The notes: generated from the sequence alone by a model not told the origin. Numbered from the stretch's first letter, positions 23,760-41,890 are shown. The stretch is 64,000 bases of DNA from Megalobrama amblycephala (GCF_018812025.1 NC_063054.1:27681856-27745855); one strand, 5' to 3'. Program-made: numbers and translations.

Positions 23760-26700
23760 AACGAATTTATGTTGTTTATTTATCTTCCGCCAAACTTAAA
23801 TTCTTGATAAAACTCCTACTCAAAGGTCTTAAAAATATTAATAGTATGATGTTAATATGCCTAAAAGTGATGTATTAAATATGGTCATTCGATCTAATCA
23901 CCTTAATATGAAATACAATATTATGTTCCTTTCAGTTTAACTATATAAAACAAGGACTGACAAATCCTGGAAGTAAATACAGGAAAAGAGATTTTCGTGA
24001 AGCACATTTTGTGAGCGCGTTTCTGATTTATGTGCCCTCAGTCCGCCGGGACAGGTTGAAAAGACTCCGTAACTCGAGAAACTCGAGGGAAAAAACGAGA
24101 GAGAAAAAAAAAGCACACAAGATCAACTTTTACTGAAAAAAAAAAAAAATCTGCCTTCTGGAAAGTCACTGGTTATCCAGTTTTGATATAATGACGATTA
24201 GCCTACCCTCAAGCAACATAATAAAAAAATGAAAATCAACTACTAATGACCTAAATATTACTTTCGTTTTTTCGTTTTTTCATGTTAATTAAAATCATCT
24301 TCCGTTATCTTGTTGTAACCATAAAATCATTTTATTGTCTAAAAACCCTTTACTCCAACAAAATCTACAGAAAATCGTTATGGTAGCTAATTAAATGTAA
24401 AATGTTTACAGATGTATGTATGTAAATTAAAATAAGGCACGAAAGCTATAGTTAGAATCATAACAAAAATCTGAAAACAAAACCAAATTAATTTCGTGAA
24501 ATAAATTAGATTTAGATTGTTCTTAGATACACTATTACAATGGTTTTAATAGGCCTAAATCGTTTTGTTAGCCTGTAGCTATTTGTAAATGATTGATTTA
24601 TTACAAAACGGTTTCTTTCAAGTCTTTCTCAAACTGTGTGCTCTAACGAGTCGACTAAATCCAGAGAGTATTCAGACGTGTTAACACGATCAAGCGCGGT
24701 AGTGCTGTCCATTGACCCCTGGTGCTGATTAGACGACCGCGAGCTCAGTCCGGTTTTATTTCCCTAATTGCAATTAAAGTGCTCTCGCTTCATATCCTGT
24801 GCGGGAAACACGTGCAGACACGCGCGCGCTCTGATAGTGTCAGGGGAATTCAAAAGAGCCTGTCGCTCAGCGCTCAACTTGCCATCCAAACAGGACGACT
24901 TCTGTTGTGGTTTGAATGAGCACATTTTTAAGACATTATTCCTGTTTTACTTATTGTCTGAAAAACATTGTAGTGGTGTAATGATATAAATTAGACGTAG
25001 GGCAGGTTAAACACGACTGATGCGACGGTGCTGCATTTTAGGCCTACTTCTACTATACCAAACAAAGTCACGTTTTGCCCTGGATCCCGAGTTTAAAATC
25101 TTGTTTTAATTATTGTGGTTACAATGCGCATTACAAATGGTCTTATTTAGGTTAACTAACAAATTGCTTTTTTATAATTATTTTCGTCCAACGAGTGTCT
25201 ATTTTTTTAATCACTGTAAATTAGCCACTTTGAAACAAATGAAATAGCTACACACGCGTTTTTAATTCATGAGATTACATGGGTTTTCGATTCTGTTGAT
25301 ACAAAATAGCCGTCTGAGACTTGAACTGAAGTGCATTGCCCTTGTTTAGGCTTTTATTTCGATAAATACTTAACTCTTTTTGTAGGCTAATTAATGCGTT
25401 AAGCTTTATTGTTGAGTCTGTGTTTATCACAATGCCATTATGTCTATCCACAGTTAGGCTATATGAGTCATGAGTTATGTTTTCAATTACACACATGTAC
25501 GTTATAAAATCTTTTATGTCTTAACAGGCAAAGAAATGGGCCTACAAAATACATTTTAGTGATGATTTGTCCGTTGGTGTGTGTGTGTGTGTGTGTGTTT
25601 TAGGTTCACTCTAAGCGTAATATAATAGCCGTTAATTTCGTTATTCTGTCCATCTTTTTACAGGGTTCCCACGGTCATGGAAAACGGAATATCGGCGAGA
25701 TTGTGATTTACAGGCCTGGAAAACTCTTGGAGATGAATAAAATCTTAAAAGTAATGGTGAAAATAGAGAAGTTTTATCTCAATCTCAAATGAATGGAAAA
25801 ATCATGGAAGGTCATTGTCAAATATATTTTAAATCAATGGAATTAAATTTAAAAGGGAAATAATGCAATAAATTTGATCCAAGCTCATTTTCAGGTGTCC
25901 AAATTATCTTTTTGGTCATTGGGACTTCTTCGTTATTTTTTCGAAGTCATCATGAAACAGAAAAAAACCTTTTAAAGTTTGGATTTTGACAGGCCATTAA
26001 CAAATGTAGCATAATGCCTTTCATCTGAGACTTCTGTGCTTAAACGATGATGGACATGTGCCGCAGTGATTTAACATTTAAAGAAAAAATGTTTTGCTGG
26101 TTGTGGTTGAAAGAACCGGTTTTACAAACTGTCTTCTATTGCACGATCACCCCGATAGCAGGCTTTTTTGAGAGAAGTCGCTTGTAGAGGAGCTGGCAGC
26201 TGAGGGAATGTAGAGGGAAAACTAATGATGAAAAAGGTCTACTCCATCCCAACAGCGGCTTAATTAAATACATGGAAAGAACGAAAGCAGCACATCTGGT
26301 TTCAATCCGTTTTCCTTTGATGGCATCAAGTGTTCTTTTCCCAGATCTGGAGCTGGAAGCTACGGGATGTCTGTGGCAGTGAGGAGCCTATAGACTCTTG
26401 CCATTGAAACACATGGACATCTACCTTGTGAAAGACACACCAAATGGCCTGACACTACTCCCGTCCCAACTGGAGAAGTGTAGGCCACTGCAGCTAAAGC
26501 GCTATTTAGACGACAAAACCTCAAATGTCGGTTTTTAGCGTCAAAACATTAGCCAATGAATATGCATTAGCCTAAGGTTGTATTCTAATAGGGGGACTAT
26601 AACTTTTTAAAACAAGTTTTCTGAGAAATTAAATATACTTTATTTCTCCAGAATAAGTCCTAGGCTAGCCTGAAAGGTCGACTATAACCAGTTCTATATG

Positions 26701-27200
26701 AACATTCAAGCTAAGTAAATGAATAAGAGGCTGCAAGGAAGGAACTAAAATGCTAAAGGCATTATTAAAACATGTTTTTTTTAATGTAAACATGTAGCTA
26801 CTAGACCGACGTCTTTGACCGTTGAGCTCATTCGCGCGTCATGGCGTCTAAAAACACAGCTCAAGTTAAAATAAATTCAACTTTTTATAAATGCTTCTGG
26901 GTTTTTTCCACTCCTTGTGTTTTAAACGCAAAATGCGTTCTGTGTGAATGGTCCGTATACAACCGCTTACCTGACAACCTCGTTTTCATTTGCGAAAAAA
27001 TAAAAATGGCGTCACACCTGACAAAAGATGTAGGCCTATATTCATCTAAACCATCCCATTATTTGGAAAGTTCCTACAAATCGTTACCACCACATTTTAA
27101 CATTGTTTATGTCATTTTTTTTTTATTATTGAGTGAAATGAATAAGTGACAGATAACAGGAATTCAAAGATTGGGGAGGGTTAACCTTCGAAGAAGGAAG
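23760..27200. other. gorab-prrx1 intergenic region
   Basis: About 3.5 kb without supported exons or obvious transposon ends, unlike the repeat-dense flanks. It contains several TAAT cores and a (GT)n run at 25577. A single-copy block around 24640-24900 has E-box-like and CG-rich motifs (ggtgctgattagacgaccgcg, cacgtgcagacacgcgcgcg). As the proximal upstream region of prrx1 it is the likeliest place for its cis-regulatory elements. This is inferred from position and repeat depletion only. Confidence 0.5.
25577..25598. repeat. (GT)n microsatellite
   Basis: About 11 GT units in the gorab-prrx1 intergenic region. Confidence 0.95.
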
Positions 27201-27857
27201 CTGTGATGGAGGAGGGAGGGGTAGCCTACTGTTAAACGTCAAAGACAGCACAAAGTCTTTTGCCACGTAATTACGAGAGCCTTTCAGCTCCATCTTCTCT
27301 CCCAGGGGTCTCAATTTTTCATTTACAATCCACTCCACTGCATGCCAATGAGCGCCGTTTGAAGTGCCAGAACGTGTGGGTGTGAGTGAGTAGAGCACGG
27401 CGTGGAGCAGAGGAGAGCGCCAACAGCTTCGGGAAGGCGGTGGAGTGTCCTGCCTCCTCTCGACGCTTTACACACATGCATCTGAAAGGCATCAGCATTT
27501 CTGGATCGGCGCTCAGTCAACAACTCCGTGGAGCTCCGGGAGCTTTTTTTCTTATTGAACCAACAGTACTTTGCAGAAAGAGATTACATGGCTATGAGTG
27601 AACGGATTCAACAGAAATCGTGGTCTTCATATTAAGTTCCACAAAGTTTTAGACCAGGTTGTAATTTTTGTTCCACCTGGATCTGTGGGAACAACTTTCC
27701 TATAGGTAGCTAGCTATCATAGTGAGCAAAGGTAACTAAGACATCGGTTTGGAGGCGCTGTTTCTTATGAGTTTGTCTTCAAATATATGCGAGGAGGACC
27801 TGTTTGCTTAACCTAATACACTTGCCCAGTTTTTTTCTCTTGCATCGTATTTGCGTC
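27200..27857 (+). promoter_or_regulatory. prrx1: prrx1 promoter-proximal region and 5' UTR
   Basis: A GC-richer stretch upstream of the prrx1 start. It contains a CCAAT box (27345-27349, catgccaatgagcgcc) and a repeat-free block, cttctctcccaggggtctca...tttacaatccac, that looks constrained. A 15-codon upstream frame (27588-27635, MAMSERIQQKSWSSY) precedes the main start and would lie in the 5' UTR if transcription starts near the CCAAT box. No TATA box is clear. Confidence 0.5.
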
Positions 27858-33457
<5,600 letters not shown>

Positions 33458-34201
33458 GTCTGAAAAGAGGGACGGGATGAGGGGACAAAGAGAAGCAAGA
33501 GACGTTGAGAAGAGAAGAATTCAGAAGAGCTGGATGAGTTTGGCCTCCTGCAGTGTCAGAGCAGAATGGATATTATGACTTTTCACCCCCTCCTAAACCA
33601 ATGGAATTGCATTGATGTCCCTCTCATTTGGCTTTTTGTTTCTGAGAAACTCAATCTCATTTTGTACTGATCCGAAGATTGTAAAGACAACGCAAGGTCT
33701 GCTCTTTGGAGGACAAGTCAACGAGCAGGGCTCCGCTAAATCAGTAAGAAGTGGCAGACGGAGCGTCTGGATGCTGTAAGCTGTTCTTTCCTTGTTTGTT
33801 TTTGGCTGTATTTTGGGTCGTCCGGATGGAAAGTAAAGAAACTTTCATGGCAAACAATGGAGGACTGTTGTTCACCATTCAAAATAGTGACCCAAAATGT
33901 CTCCAGGCCTACATCCAGTAGAATAAAGACACATTTGTGGAGATTAATCGGTAGACATGAGATGTTTAAAACCATCAATGCTAATGGAAGCACTGGGGCT
34001 GGATTACATCTTTTAATGTCTTGAATATTACACCACTGTTAAAGGTAAATACTGTTCCCCATGGTGACCTATGTATCTGCTCACAGTACACTAACAAAAT
34101 TATGTTTCAGTTTTTCTTGAGGTGATTTTTTTTTTTTTTTTTTGCCAATCATATTTTTCTTCTTATATTTGGAAACTATATAGTAATAAAAAATTTCAAG
34201 C

Positions 34202-34207
34202 AATAAA
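34202..34207 (+). terminator. prrx1: prrx1 proximal poly(A) signal
   Basis: AATAAA 745 bases after the stop codon, in ttcaagcaataaatctt, followed by a tgtgttg element. Confidence 0.5.
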
Positions 34208-35275
34208 TCTTATACTATTGTGTTGAATTCTGCAGTTGAAGAGACATGCACTCTTTTGCTGTTTTTGCTAAATGCTCACATTTGAGAAACTGTTGCAGGC
34301 AACAGTATTACTACATGACCTTAAAAATATATCCGCATGTAACATTTCTTGCTTTATGTTAGTCAAAACACCGACACTACAAAATAAAAAATCCAAAATG
34401 AATTCTGTTTCATATTATAGATTTCGATGATAGTCAATGTTCTTTGAACTGGGTCTGATAATATGTGAGAGGATAATGGGGTTTTGGATTTATCCTACAA
34501 TATTTTTGACCTGTTTGAACTTTTTGCAGGTAAAGTCTTTCCGTGAAATGCACCGTGTTATTCGAAATCATTTTAGAGCATTGTGCAATATTAAACAATG
34601 CTGTTGAGCTATGTATTCCTTGTTGTACTAATTCTGCCTTACATCTAACATCTTTTGCAAATGTTGATTCCTCATGTACAAAGAAAGAAAATGTCCCACT
34701 TTTTAGTGCATTTCAAATCAAGCAGCATGTAAAGATTAGGCACATTAAATACCAACAAATGTTTCAATTGATTATTTTCAAGTTCAAGCATTTTTTTGAC
34801 AGAAGCTCATTACATTCAGTGTCATGGAGTATTATGTTATTTTTCTGTACTGAACATGTTACTCGATATGTTAAGTATAGATTAGTTTCTAGATCCGATA
34901 TTCTTTTACGTTGCTGGGTGAACAATATGTTGAACTTTTTGAACATGAATTTTAGTTTTGTCGCTTACTCACGCAGATCATTGCAATGTCTTTAACCTTG
35001 AAACTTTTATACTCAATATTTGTTTACATGAGTATACATGTGTACGATGTGATCACTTTCGGGAAATTCAGTGTTTTGGTTTTAAGCCCGGCTACCAATT
35101 ATGTCCTGTATAATACGAGCAGACAGCCACAAGGATGTTTGACACACAGTATGGTGGAAAGATAATCCTGGTTACTCATTTATTTCTATGGGGAAAAGAA
35201 AAAAAAAAATCCAATAATATGAGGTATTTATAGAAAAACAACATACCCAAAATTTGTACATTTTTTTGCACTTCA

Positions 35276-35281
35276 AATAAA
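35276..35281 (+). terminator. prrx1: prrx1 distal poly(A) signal (candidate)
   Basis: AATAAA in gcacttcaaataaaaacaac, about 230 bp before the MITE boundary. It would give a 3' UTR of about 1.8 kb. Confidence 0.4.
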
Positions 35282-35508
35282 AACAACAACAAAAAAAATC
35301 CTCATTTTTTTAAAACACCAAACCAAAAAAGAAAACTGTTGATTACAAGCAAATCAATGATTAAAAAATAAGATGCATGCATGTCTGCACCCTGCCTTAT
35401 TTTGCAGATTTAATTACAACTAAAATAAGTTAATTCAGTCAATTTACAATAAACCAAGACTGCAATATATGACGTTGATATACTGATATGTAATGATCAT
35501 CATCAATT

Positions 35509-35969
35509 CCCAGGTGAAAAAAAATAATATAATGTACTTAAAGTGTTCTATTTTCGTGCACTAATTTTGTACTTAATATACTAAAAATTCTTCTTTAGTA
35601 CTTCTTAAGATTATCTTAAGAACATCTAAGTGTACTCAACTGTGCTATTTTGAGACACCATGTGCTTTTAATATACTATCTCTGTATTTATAAGTTGTAT
35701 TTAGATACTACTTATAGTACATTTGAACCCATAGTGTACTACAAGTGGTAACTAAATATATTTTTTAAATACAGAGATAGTATTAAAAGCACATTTTAGT
35801 TCATATTTCATGGTGTCTCAAAATAGCACAGTTGAGTACACTTAGATGCTCTTAAGATTATCTTAAGAAGTACTAAAGAAGAATTTTTAGTATATTAAGT
35901 ACAAAATTAGTGCGCGAAAATAAATCACTTTAAGTACATTATTGAAATGTACTTTTTTTTTCACCTGGG
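35509..35969. mobile_element. Fully palindromic MITE with cccaggtgaaaaaaa ends (461 bp)
   Basis: The entire element folds back on itself: left cccaggtgaaaaaaaa and right ttttttttcacctggg; interior pairs include tagtacttcttaagattatc / gattatcttaagaagtacta and acagagatag/ctatctctgt. The apex is near 35740. No transposase. Arms differ at only a few positions, which suggests recent origin or gene conversion. Confidence 0.92.
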
Positions 35970-37460
35970 TTGTTCCAACAGTTAAAATATAATTTATGTG
36001 AGTGTAGCAAAACCTGAAATGGCAATTCGCTGAACTGTAACATATTCTTTATATCTCTAATATTATTATTTACTTATTTATTAATCACCTGGCGATGACA
36101 CATATTGAAACTCGCAAATGCTATTCAGTATAGTCGAATCCACTTTTACAATGAGCAAGACTGTAAGCTAGAAATTCTGGGAAATTCACTAAATCAAAGA
36201 CAGGGAAAGGGATTGTTATTATTTCCCATCATTATTGTCAGCCCAACCTACTGAAAATGCTTTCTAAGGTCCGTGTTTACACCCACGGGCGTTGATTAGT
36301 GACATGACTCATGTGTATATATATGTGTGTGTGTATGGAAGTGCCTTGTTCTCCGTCCAGACTATTGCATACTCTCCACGCTTTGGTGCTCAGGTCAGGT
36401 CGAAGCGTCTCACCTTTCAGGCAGCCAGGCCCTGTTGACCTGAAGTGCTTCCAGATGTGCGTAGGCTGTGACCCACTCGCCCCACCACCTCAGGCCTGGG
36501 GCCCGGGCCCCCTCCATCAGGGCTGACAGCATCCCCCTCGGATGGGTGTACGCGCAGCCGCCCGAGCAGATGACATACAAACACCTCACCCCCTCAGCAC
36601 CACATCTGGAGCCTATTACAGAGGAGACAGTCAAAGTGAGCATGGGGGGAAGAGTCTGAACAAGCGTGTGTGAGGAATATATGCATGATAAGGTGGAGAT
36701 GTTTGGAGTTAATCTGAGTGTGTGTGCGTCTACTTATTTCCTGTGACCTTTTTCGTCTCTTGAATCTCCCTTCTTGTCTTTTTTCCTTTGCTCCATAACA
36801 AATTTACCGCCTTCCATGTCAGCCCTCTGGCTATTGGCTAAGGCGCTGAGAACATGTGGCCACAGCCAGTTTATTAATGTGAGCGCTTGGATTAGGGTTT
36901 GCACAAATCTAAAAGTTACTTGCCTTTTGTAAAATACAGTCCAGCTGTTTACAGTGTGCGGTAGAGGCGAATGCCAAGACGGCATTGTGTGCTGACATAC
37001 TGTGACGCTGAATGGAGTTGAATGAAATGTGTTTTTTCCGTGCAGAGTTCACTGACCACAATCCACCTGCTGGGTTGAGCTACAGAGGAACACAATCATC
37101 TTTATGACAAAAAACATAGCACTTTGGCCTTTCAGATGGATTGATTGGCATTTTAAATGTATGTTTAATGTGCATGTCTTGGTGGAATTCCCTTGTGTGG
37201 TTTTACTTGCTTTTGTGTTAACATTGCACTGAAAAAAACAAGGTGTTCTTAGAGCTTTAAAAATGAAAACAGCAGGGGATTTTCTGAGTTTTACCTTTTT
37301 TAAGTAAATATCTTGACTGAACTTGAAATGTCAAGTTGCCATTATTTAAAATCTGGAACATTTTTACCTTGTGTTACCTGAGATGAGAAATTCATTTTAA
37401 ACTTGCACAGTTTACGGCGGTCTTAAGAACTTTTCAAGGATTTTTGTTTCGTTCAAATAC
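35970..37460. other. Gene-free interval with GC-rich island at 36320-36660
   Basis: The island around 36320-36660 is markedly GC-richer (cctggggcccgggccccctc) than the AT-rich surroundings. It starts after a (tg)n stretch and includes a ccgtccag|actattgc acceptor-like site. Frames of 63-77 codons show no known domain. A second single-copy block at 36810-37000 carries ctattggcta and cagctgtttac motifs. Both are regulatory candidates rather than exons. Confidence 0.4.
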
Positions 37461-37800
37461 GCCTGCACCTGCAATCGGAATTATCCTAACTACGAGTTTC
37501 CTAGCTCGGGGACAATTTTGATACCCAAGTTCCCGAGTTGGGGGGCCATTAACTTTAAACATTGCGGTTGCTGCCGTGACTGGTATTCTGTATTATTTTT
37601 TTTCCCCCCACAACAGTTACAGTGCCTTGTCTTGTCGTTAAAGTAGTGCATATTTACTTATGATAACCATTTGAAGCGTATATATTTTATACACAGCGAA
37701 AATAGGATGTATTTCCCGAAATTCCAGAATAGTCAGCAAGTTATCTAACATTGGATAGCGCGGTGAATGTTTATGGTTGTCAGTGAATGGGACGCTAACT
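37461..37800 (+). mobile_element. Diverged copy of the 6866-7312 repeat
   Basis: Shared blocks with 6866-7312 include cggaattatc-taa-tacgagtttcct, gagttggg-gggccat, taaacattg, cacaacag-tac-gt-cttgtcttgt and tagtgcatatttac. Termini are eroded. Confidence 0.7.
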
Positions 37801-37959
37801 ATAATTTTGACTTTAATAAGATTTATTTTCCCAATAAATACGCAAGAACAAACCTTGTGGCCTTCTTTTCTTTCCGACAACAAAACATTTGAATGCAACT
37901 TCAAAAGTAGTTCAAAATAATTTTAGTACCTCCTTCACGAGCAAGCCATACTCAGCGCG

Positions 37960-39314
37960 CGCCCCCTAACGACTAAATAGGATAAACGCACGCTCTTGTC
38001 TTGAAGATTTATGTATGAGTGCAAGATTACGTATGACTCGTGTTTTAAATTATTTTTACGTAAATAATATTATTTTGGAAAATTTGAAACCTAAGTAAAG
38101 TAACTGTTACTTAACTAAACGTCAACACCCATGTTATGATTAGAGGATTTTTAGAATACGTAGGCCTACACACTTAAAAGAAAAAACTAAAAACACTAAA
38201 AGAATTAACGTGACAAACGCATGCTGGGAAGAAGGCCAACGATACTGAATCACAAAATGTTCAATATTATATGACACAGAATAAGAAGTGGCATTAATAT
38301 ATTTACACAGCATTTACAATTTGTCTACATAAATTTAATTCAGTATTTAAATATAGATTATTTTCTAATTTTAACTTTTAATTAAAATGCCCCTTAAATA
38401 TGAAACTAAACTAAACTGCCAGTAGGTGGCAGCAAGTCACTGTCTTAATGAGTGAGTGAGTGAGTCAACCGATTTGTTCAAATGACTGATTCATTCAGGA
38501 ACGAAGCTCGGATTCATTCGTTCTAAACGCGGATTCAGTCAGAATAACAACATTTCTGTCTGTTGCACGGGGGCTCTGTTCTGCTGTTCATCATTTTGAA
38601 ATGTCTTTGGCGAAATAAAGGAAAAAAAACAATATTAACAATACTGTGTCTAAAATGTAACTCACATTGTTCATTTAACAATAAGTTGAAGGAACATTGC
38701 ATTTGTGCTGATTTGTGAAAAACGGCACTCTTGCTCGTGTGATATTGTAAAACAACTACATCTTATAATATGATATAATGACAAAAAATCGTCGGGGCAA
38801 AACATACCTATGCATCTTGAATTTTGAGGGCATAACTACATCACGCTGAATAAGACGAGTAAAGAAAACGCAGTAGGCTACAGAATCACGCTTTATTTAA
38901 ATATATGAACACAGAAAATGACTGTAGGTTAATATAACATTTCCCATTCCATGACTAGTAAAATAATCACAACTTACTCTCTGTAAAATAGCGTAATCCA
39001 CAGGGTGATGGACACGGAGGTGGGTAAGAAGATTGGTAGTGTTGCCACCCTTTCGTACTGACTGTAGCTAGGCAAATCCTGCGGATTGGGCTGTCTAAGG
39101 AGCCGAAAAACTCCCATACTGTCGAGCTTACTTTACTTTTTTCGGGAGTGGACAGAGCCTCTCACTCTCCCGTTCGGAATAGCTGTGCGCGCTGCGTCTT
39201 CTTGTTTGACAGGCGTCAGCGTTAAGGTCCAATACTGCCACCTGAGAGCTCAACCAGGTACTGGCGCTAGAGTATTTACATGTCATGATATCATAAGCGT
39301 CCTATTCATTTTAA
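37960..39314. repeat. Probable decayed repeat region
   Basis: Includes cccctaacgactaaatag, gccagtaggtggcagcaagtc, (gagt)n at 38450-38465 and gattcattcaggaacga, motifs I associate with common cyprinid repeats. The element ends are not clear. The 100-codon frame at 39086 (MGCLRSRKTPILSSLLYFFR) lies in this repeat DNA and is not recognised. Confidence 0.4.
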
Positions 39315-39650
39315 ATATTGTGGTTATCGTCAATACCGGTATATCGTTACACCCTAAATTAACACGATATCGATATTTCATGCTTTGAATATCACGGTTA
39401 TCGTCAATAGGCTACCGGTATATCGTCACACCCTAAATTAACACAATATCGATATTTCATGCTTTGAATATCACGGTTATCGTCAATACCGGTATATCGT
39501 CACACCCTAAATTAACACAATATCGATATTTCATGCTTTGAATATCACGGTTACCGTCAATACCGGTATATCGTCACACCCTAAATTAACACAATATCGA
39601 TATTTCATGCTTTGAATATCACGGTTACCGTCAATGCCGGTAGTATATTG
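39315..39650 (+). repeat. 74-bp tandem repeat (satellite-like), about 4.5 copies
   Basis: Unit: atcacggttatcgtcaatac, then cggtatatcgtcacaccc, then taaattaacacaatatcgat and atttcatgctttgaat. Unit starts (atcacgg) at 39391, 39470, 39544 and 39618 give spacings of 79, 74 and 74; the first gap carries a 5-bp ggcta-type insertion. Each unit has an accggtat near-palindrome. Confidence 0.92.
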
Positions 39651-40637
39651 CGACACCCCTAGGCCTAACACAAACATTGCATTCTTTCAACTCATCTGAT
39701 GCTTGCTGGTATGACAAAAAATATGAGTAGGTTGTAATATAAAAGCAGTGTCACTGTCAAGAGGTATTAATTGTGTTCCTGCAAGTTAAAATAATTAAGA
39801 TAATTATTTTGATCATTATTTACTTGATCTAAGAGTTGTTTTTTTTTAACAATTTGTAACGCTACTGGCAGTCTTTTTTTTTTTTTTTCTTTTTTTTAAA
39901 ACCTTGACCTCTTGCAAACTTGCTGAAAGCAAAGGGAGCGACTCCCCTGTGGTAGCCATATAGCTTTCTATTTTTCTGCACTTTCACTGTGTCTGTAATT
40001 ACAGGTTGTCTCTAAAATTTCAAAGGATGCTAATTATTATGCAATAGACATTTGGAGGATGTTAACTGGCTGTTTGGACATCTTAGGCTCAGATGAATAT
40101 GTATTTTCATTTCTATCTCTTAAACAAACTGCCAGTGCGCACAAGTCTGGTGGCTGATGTGACATCGCTCTTCATCATCATCACCATATAATCAACTTCA
40201 GCTTTTCCCTGCACGAAAAGTCACATCTATTCCCTCAACAGCTGAACTATTTAAAATATGCACTGTTAAAAGGCTTTTATTTATAAATGGGGCAATGGAG
40301 AAGTGGATTGGGGTTTGGGTTTACATGGCTCAGAGCAAAACACATGTGAGCCCTGGCCCAGCCTGGTGACAGCTTTCAACTCTCCCTGTTCTCGAGTGAG
40401 GAACGGAGAAGAAATGCAGACCAAAACATCTTTCTCTCTTGCCAAATTACTTCAGAGCAAAAATCTGTCTATCCTTCTGTGTGGCTTGGCATTGCATTTT
40501 AAAAATGATGAAAAAAAAAGAGAGAGAAAAAAAAAAAAACGCTAATGGAATACAGTTAACCATTTAGTTGACCTTGAAGGGGTCAATGAATAACAGCAGG
40601 CCTACCGTATGATCTACAAGAATGTGTGATTGGAAAT
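39651..40637. other. Gene-free interval
   Basis: AT-rich DNA with poly(T) tracts (39868-39898) and an A/G-rich tract at 40508-40540. No supported exon. The Lys-rich frame ending near 40545 reflects the A/G tract. Confidence 0.5.
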
Positions 40638-41165
40638 TAAAAGGTTAGTTCACCTAAAAACACCATCCTAGGTGTATATGACTATCTTCTTTCAGATGAA
40701 CGTATTCAGAGTTATATTGAAGTATATCCTGACTCTTCCAAGCTTTATAATGATAGTGAATGGGGGTGCGAATTTGAAGCCCCCAAAAGTGCATCCATCC
40801 ATCATAAAAAAATAATCCATACAGCTCCAGGGTGTTAATAAAGGCCTTCTGAAGCGAAGTGATTGTTTTTTTTTTAAGAAAAGTATTCATATTTAAAACT
40901 TTCTAAACTAAAATCACTGTCCGGCAGACGACCGTATGCATGCACAAATCGATTTGCGCCACAAGAATAAACTCTGATGAGATGTATGATGGAGGAGTAG
41001 CATAAGTTTAGACGCCTCTCATAGTTTAAACAAACTCAAGCTCATCTTCTCTCATATTGAAATCCTCCGACATCTTTAAAATTTCTTGTTATCGTGACCA
41101 GAGTTTTGTTCTTCTCTACCCTCTGCACAAAAAATATTGAGTGGGGGTCACATGGAGAAACACAT
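40638..41165 (+). mobile_element. MITE arm, 'aggttagttcacctaaaaa' family
   Basis: Begins ttaaaaggttagttcacct and contains aataaaggccttctgaagcg; it corresponds to the reverse complement of 2220-2472 and extends further inward. The opposite inverted arm is not seen, so this is a half element or a derivative. Confidence 0.65.
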
Positions 41166-41488
41166 GACAGATATGACAAGCTCATGAGCACCATCCTGTG
41201 GAGTATTTACAGATGCACTTTGCCCTTTATACCAGTAGCAAAAATATTCAACTGAATGAGTAGACTTTCATTGAAAGGAAGTGGTTAGAAATAACATTTA
41301 TTTATGCTCTGAATCACCAGCACTAGGAAAGCTTGACTGGAAACTACAAGGTCCATTCCAAGATACCTAGTCTAATACAAGCACATTTCCTTTTCACACT
41401 AATAAAAGTTGCTGCTGTTCTCACTAAAATGTTAGCATATTACCAAAATGAAAAAAAGAAGCATTTCTCAAACAAGATCAAACTTCAT

Positions 41489-41890
41489 AGGGTTAGTTCA
41501 CCCAAAAATGAAAATAATGACATTTATTACCCACCCTCATGTCGTTCTACACCCATAAGACCTTCGTTCATCTTCAGAACACAAATTAAGATATTTTTAA
41601 TAAAATCCGATGGCTCAGTGAGGCATCTATAGACAGCAATGCCATTGTAACTCTCAAGATCCATAAAGGTACTAAAAACACATTTAAAAGTGTTCATGTG
41701 AGTTCAGTGGTTCTACCTTAATATTAAAAAGCGACGAGAATACTTTTTGTGCACCAAAATACAAAATAACGACTTTTCAACAATATAGTGATGGGCCAAT
41801 TTCAAAATACTGCTTCAGAGCTTTACGAATCGAATCAGTGATTCGGATCTCCTATCAAACGGCTAAACTGCTGAAATCACATGACTTTAA
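41489..41890 (+). mobile_element. Left arm of the 'gttagttcacccaaaaatga' MITE
   Basis: Matches the left half of 54275-55070: ccctcatgtcgttc, taagaccttcgttcatcttc, aaaatccgatggctcagtga and gcgacgagaatactttttgt. The right arm is missing, and the next element starts within 40 bp. Confidence 0.85.

Larger units (their letters stand above)
33458..35300 (+). other. prrx1: prrx1 3' UTR
   Basis: Continuous, repeat-free, AT-rich sequence after the stop codon, with AATAAA at 34202-34207 and 35276-35281. Poly(T)/poly(A) tracts at 34129 and 35200 and many ATTTA-like and TGTAAATA-like motifs are consistent with a long regulated 3' UTR. The downstream limit is set by the MITE at 35509. Length and end are inferred. 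Confidence 0.55.

Noticed and set aside
35509..35969. Long hairpin as a microRNA or other structured RNA gene
   Set aside because: The element is a palindromic MITE with typical ends. Stem length and A/T composition do not look like a microRNA precursor, and no known microRNA seed context is recognised.
39315..39650. 74-bp tandem as an array with spacers
   Set aside because: The whole 74-bp unit is repeated without unique spacers.
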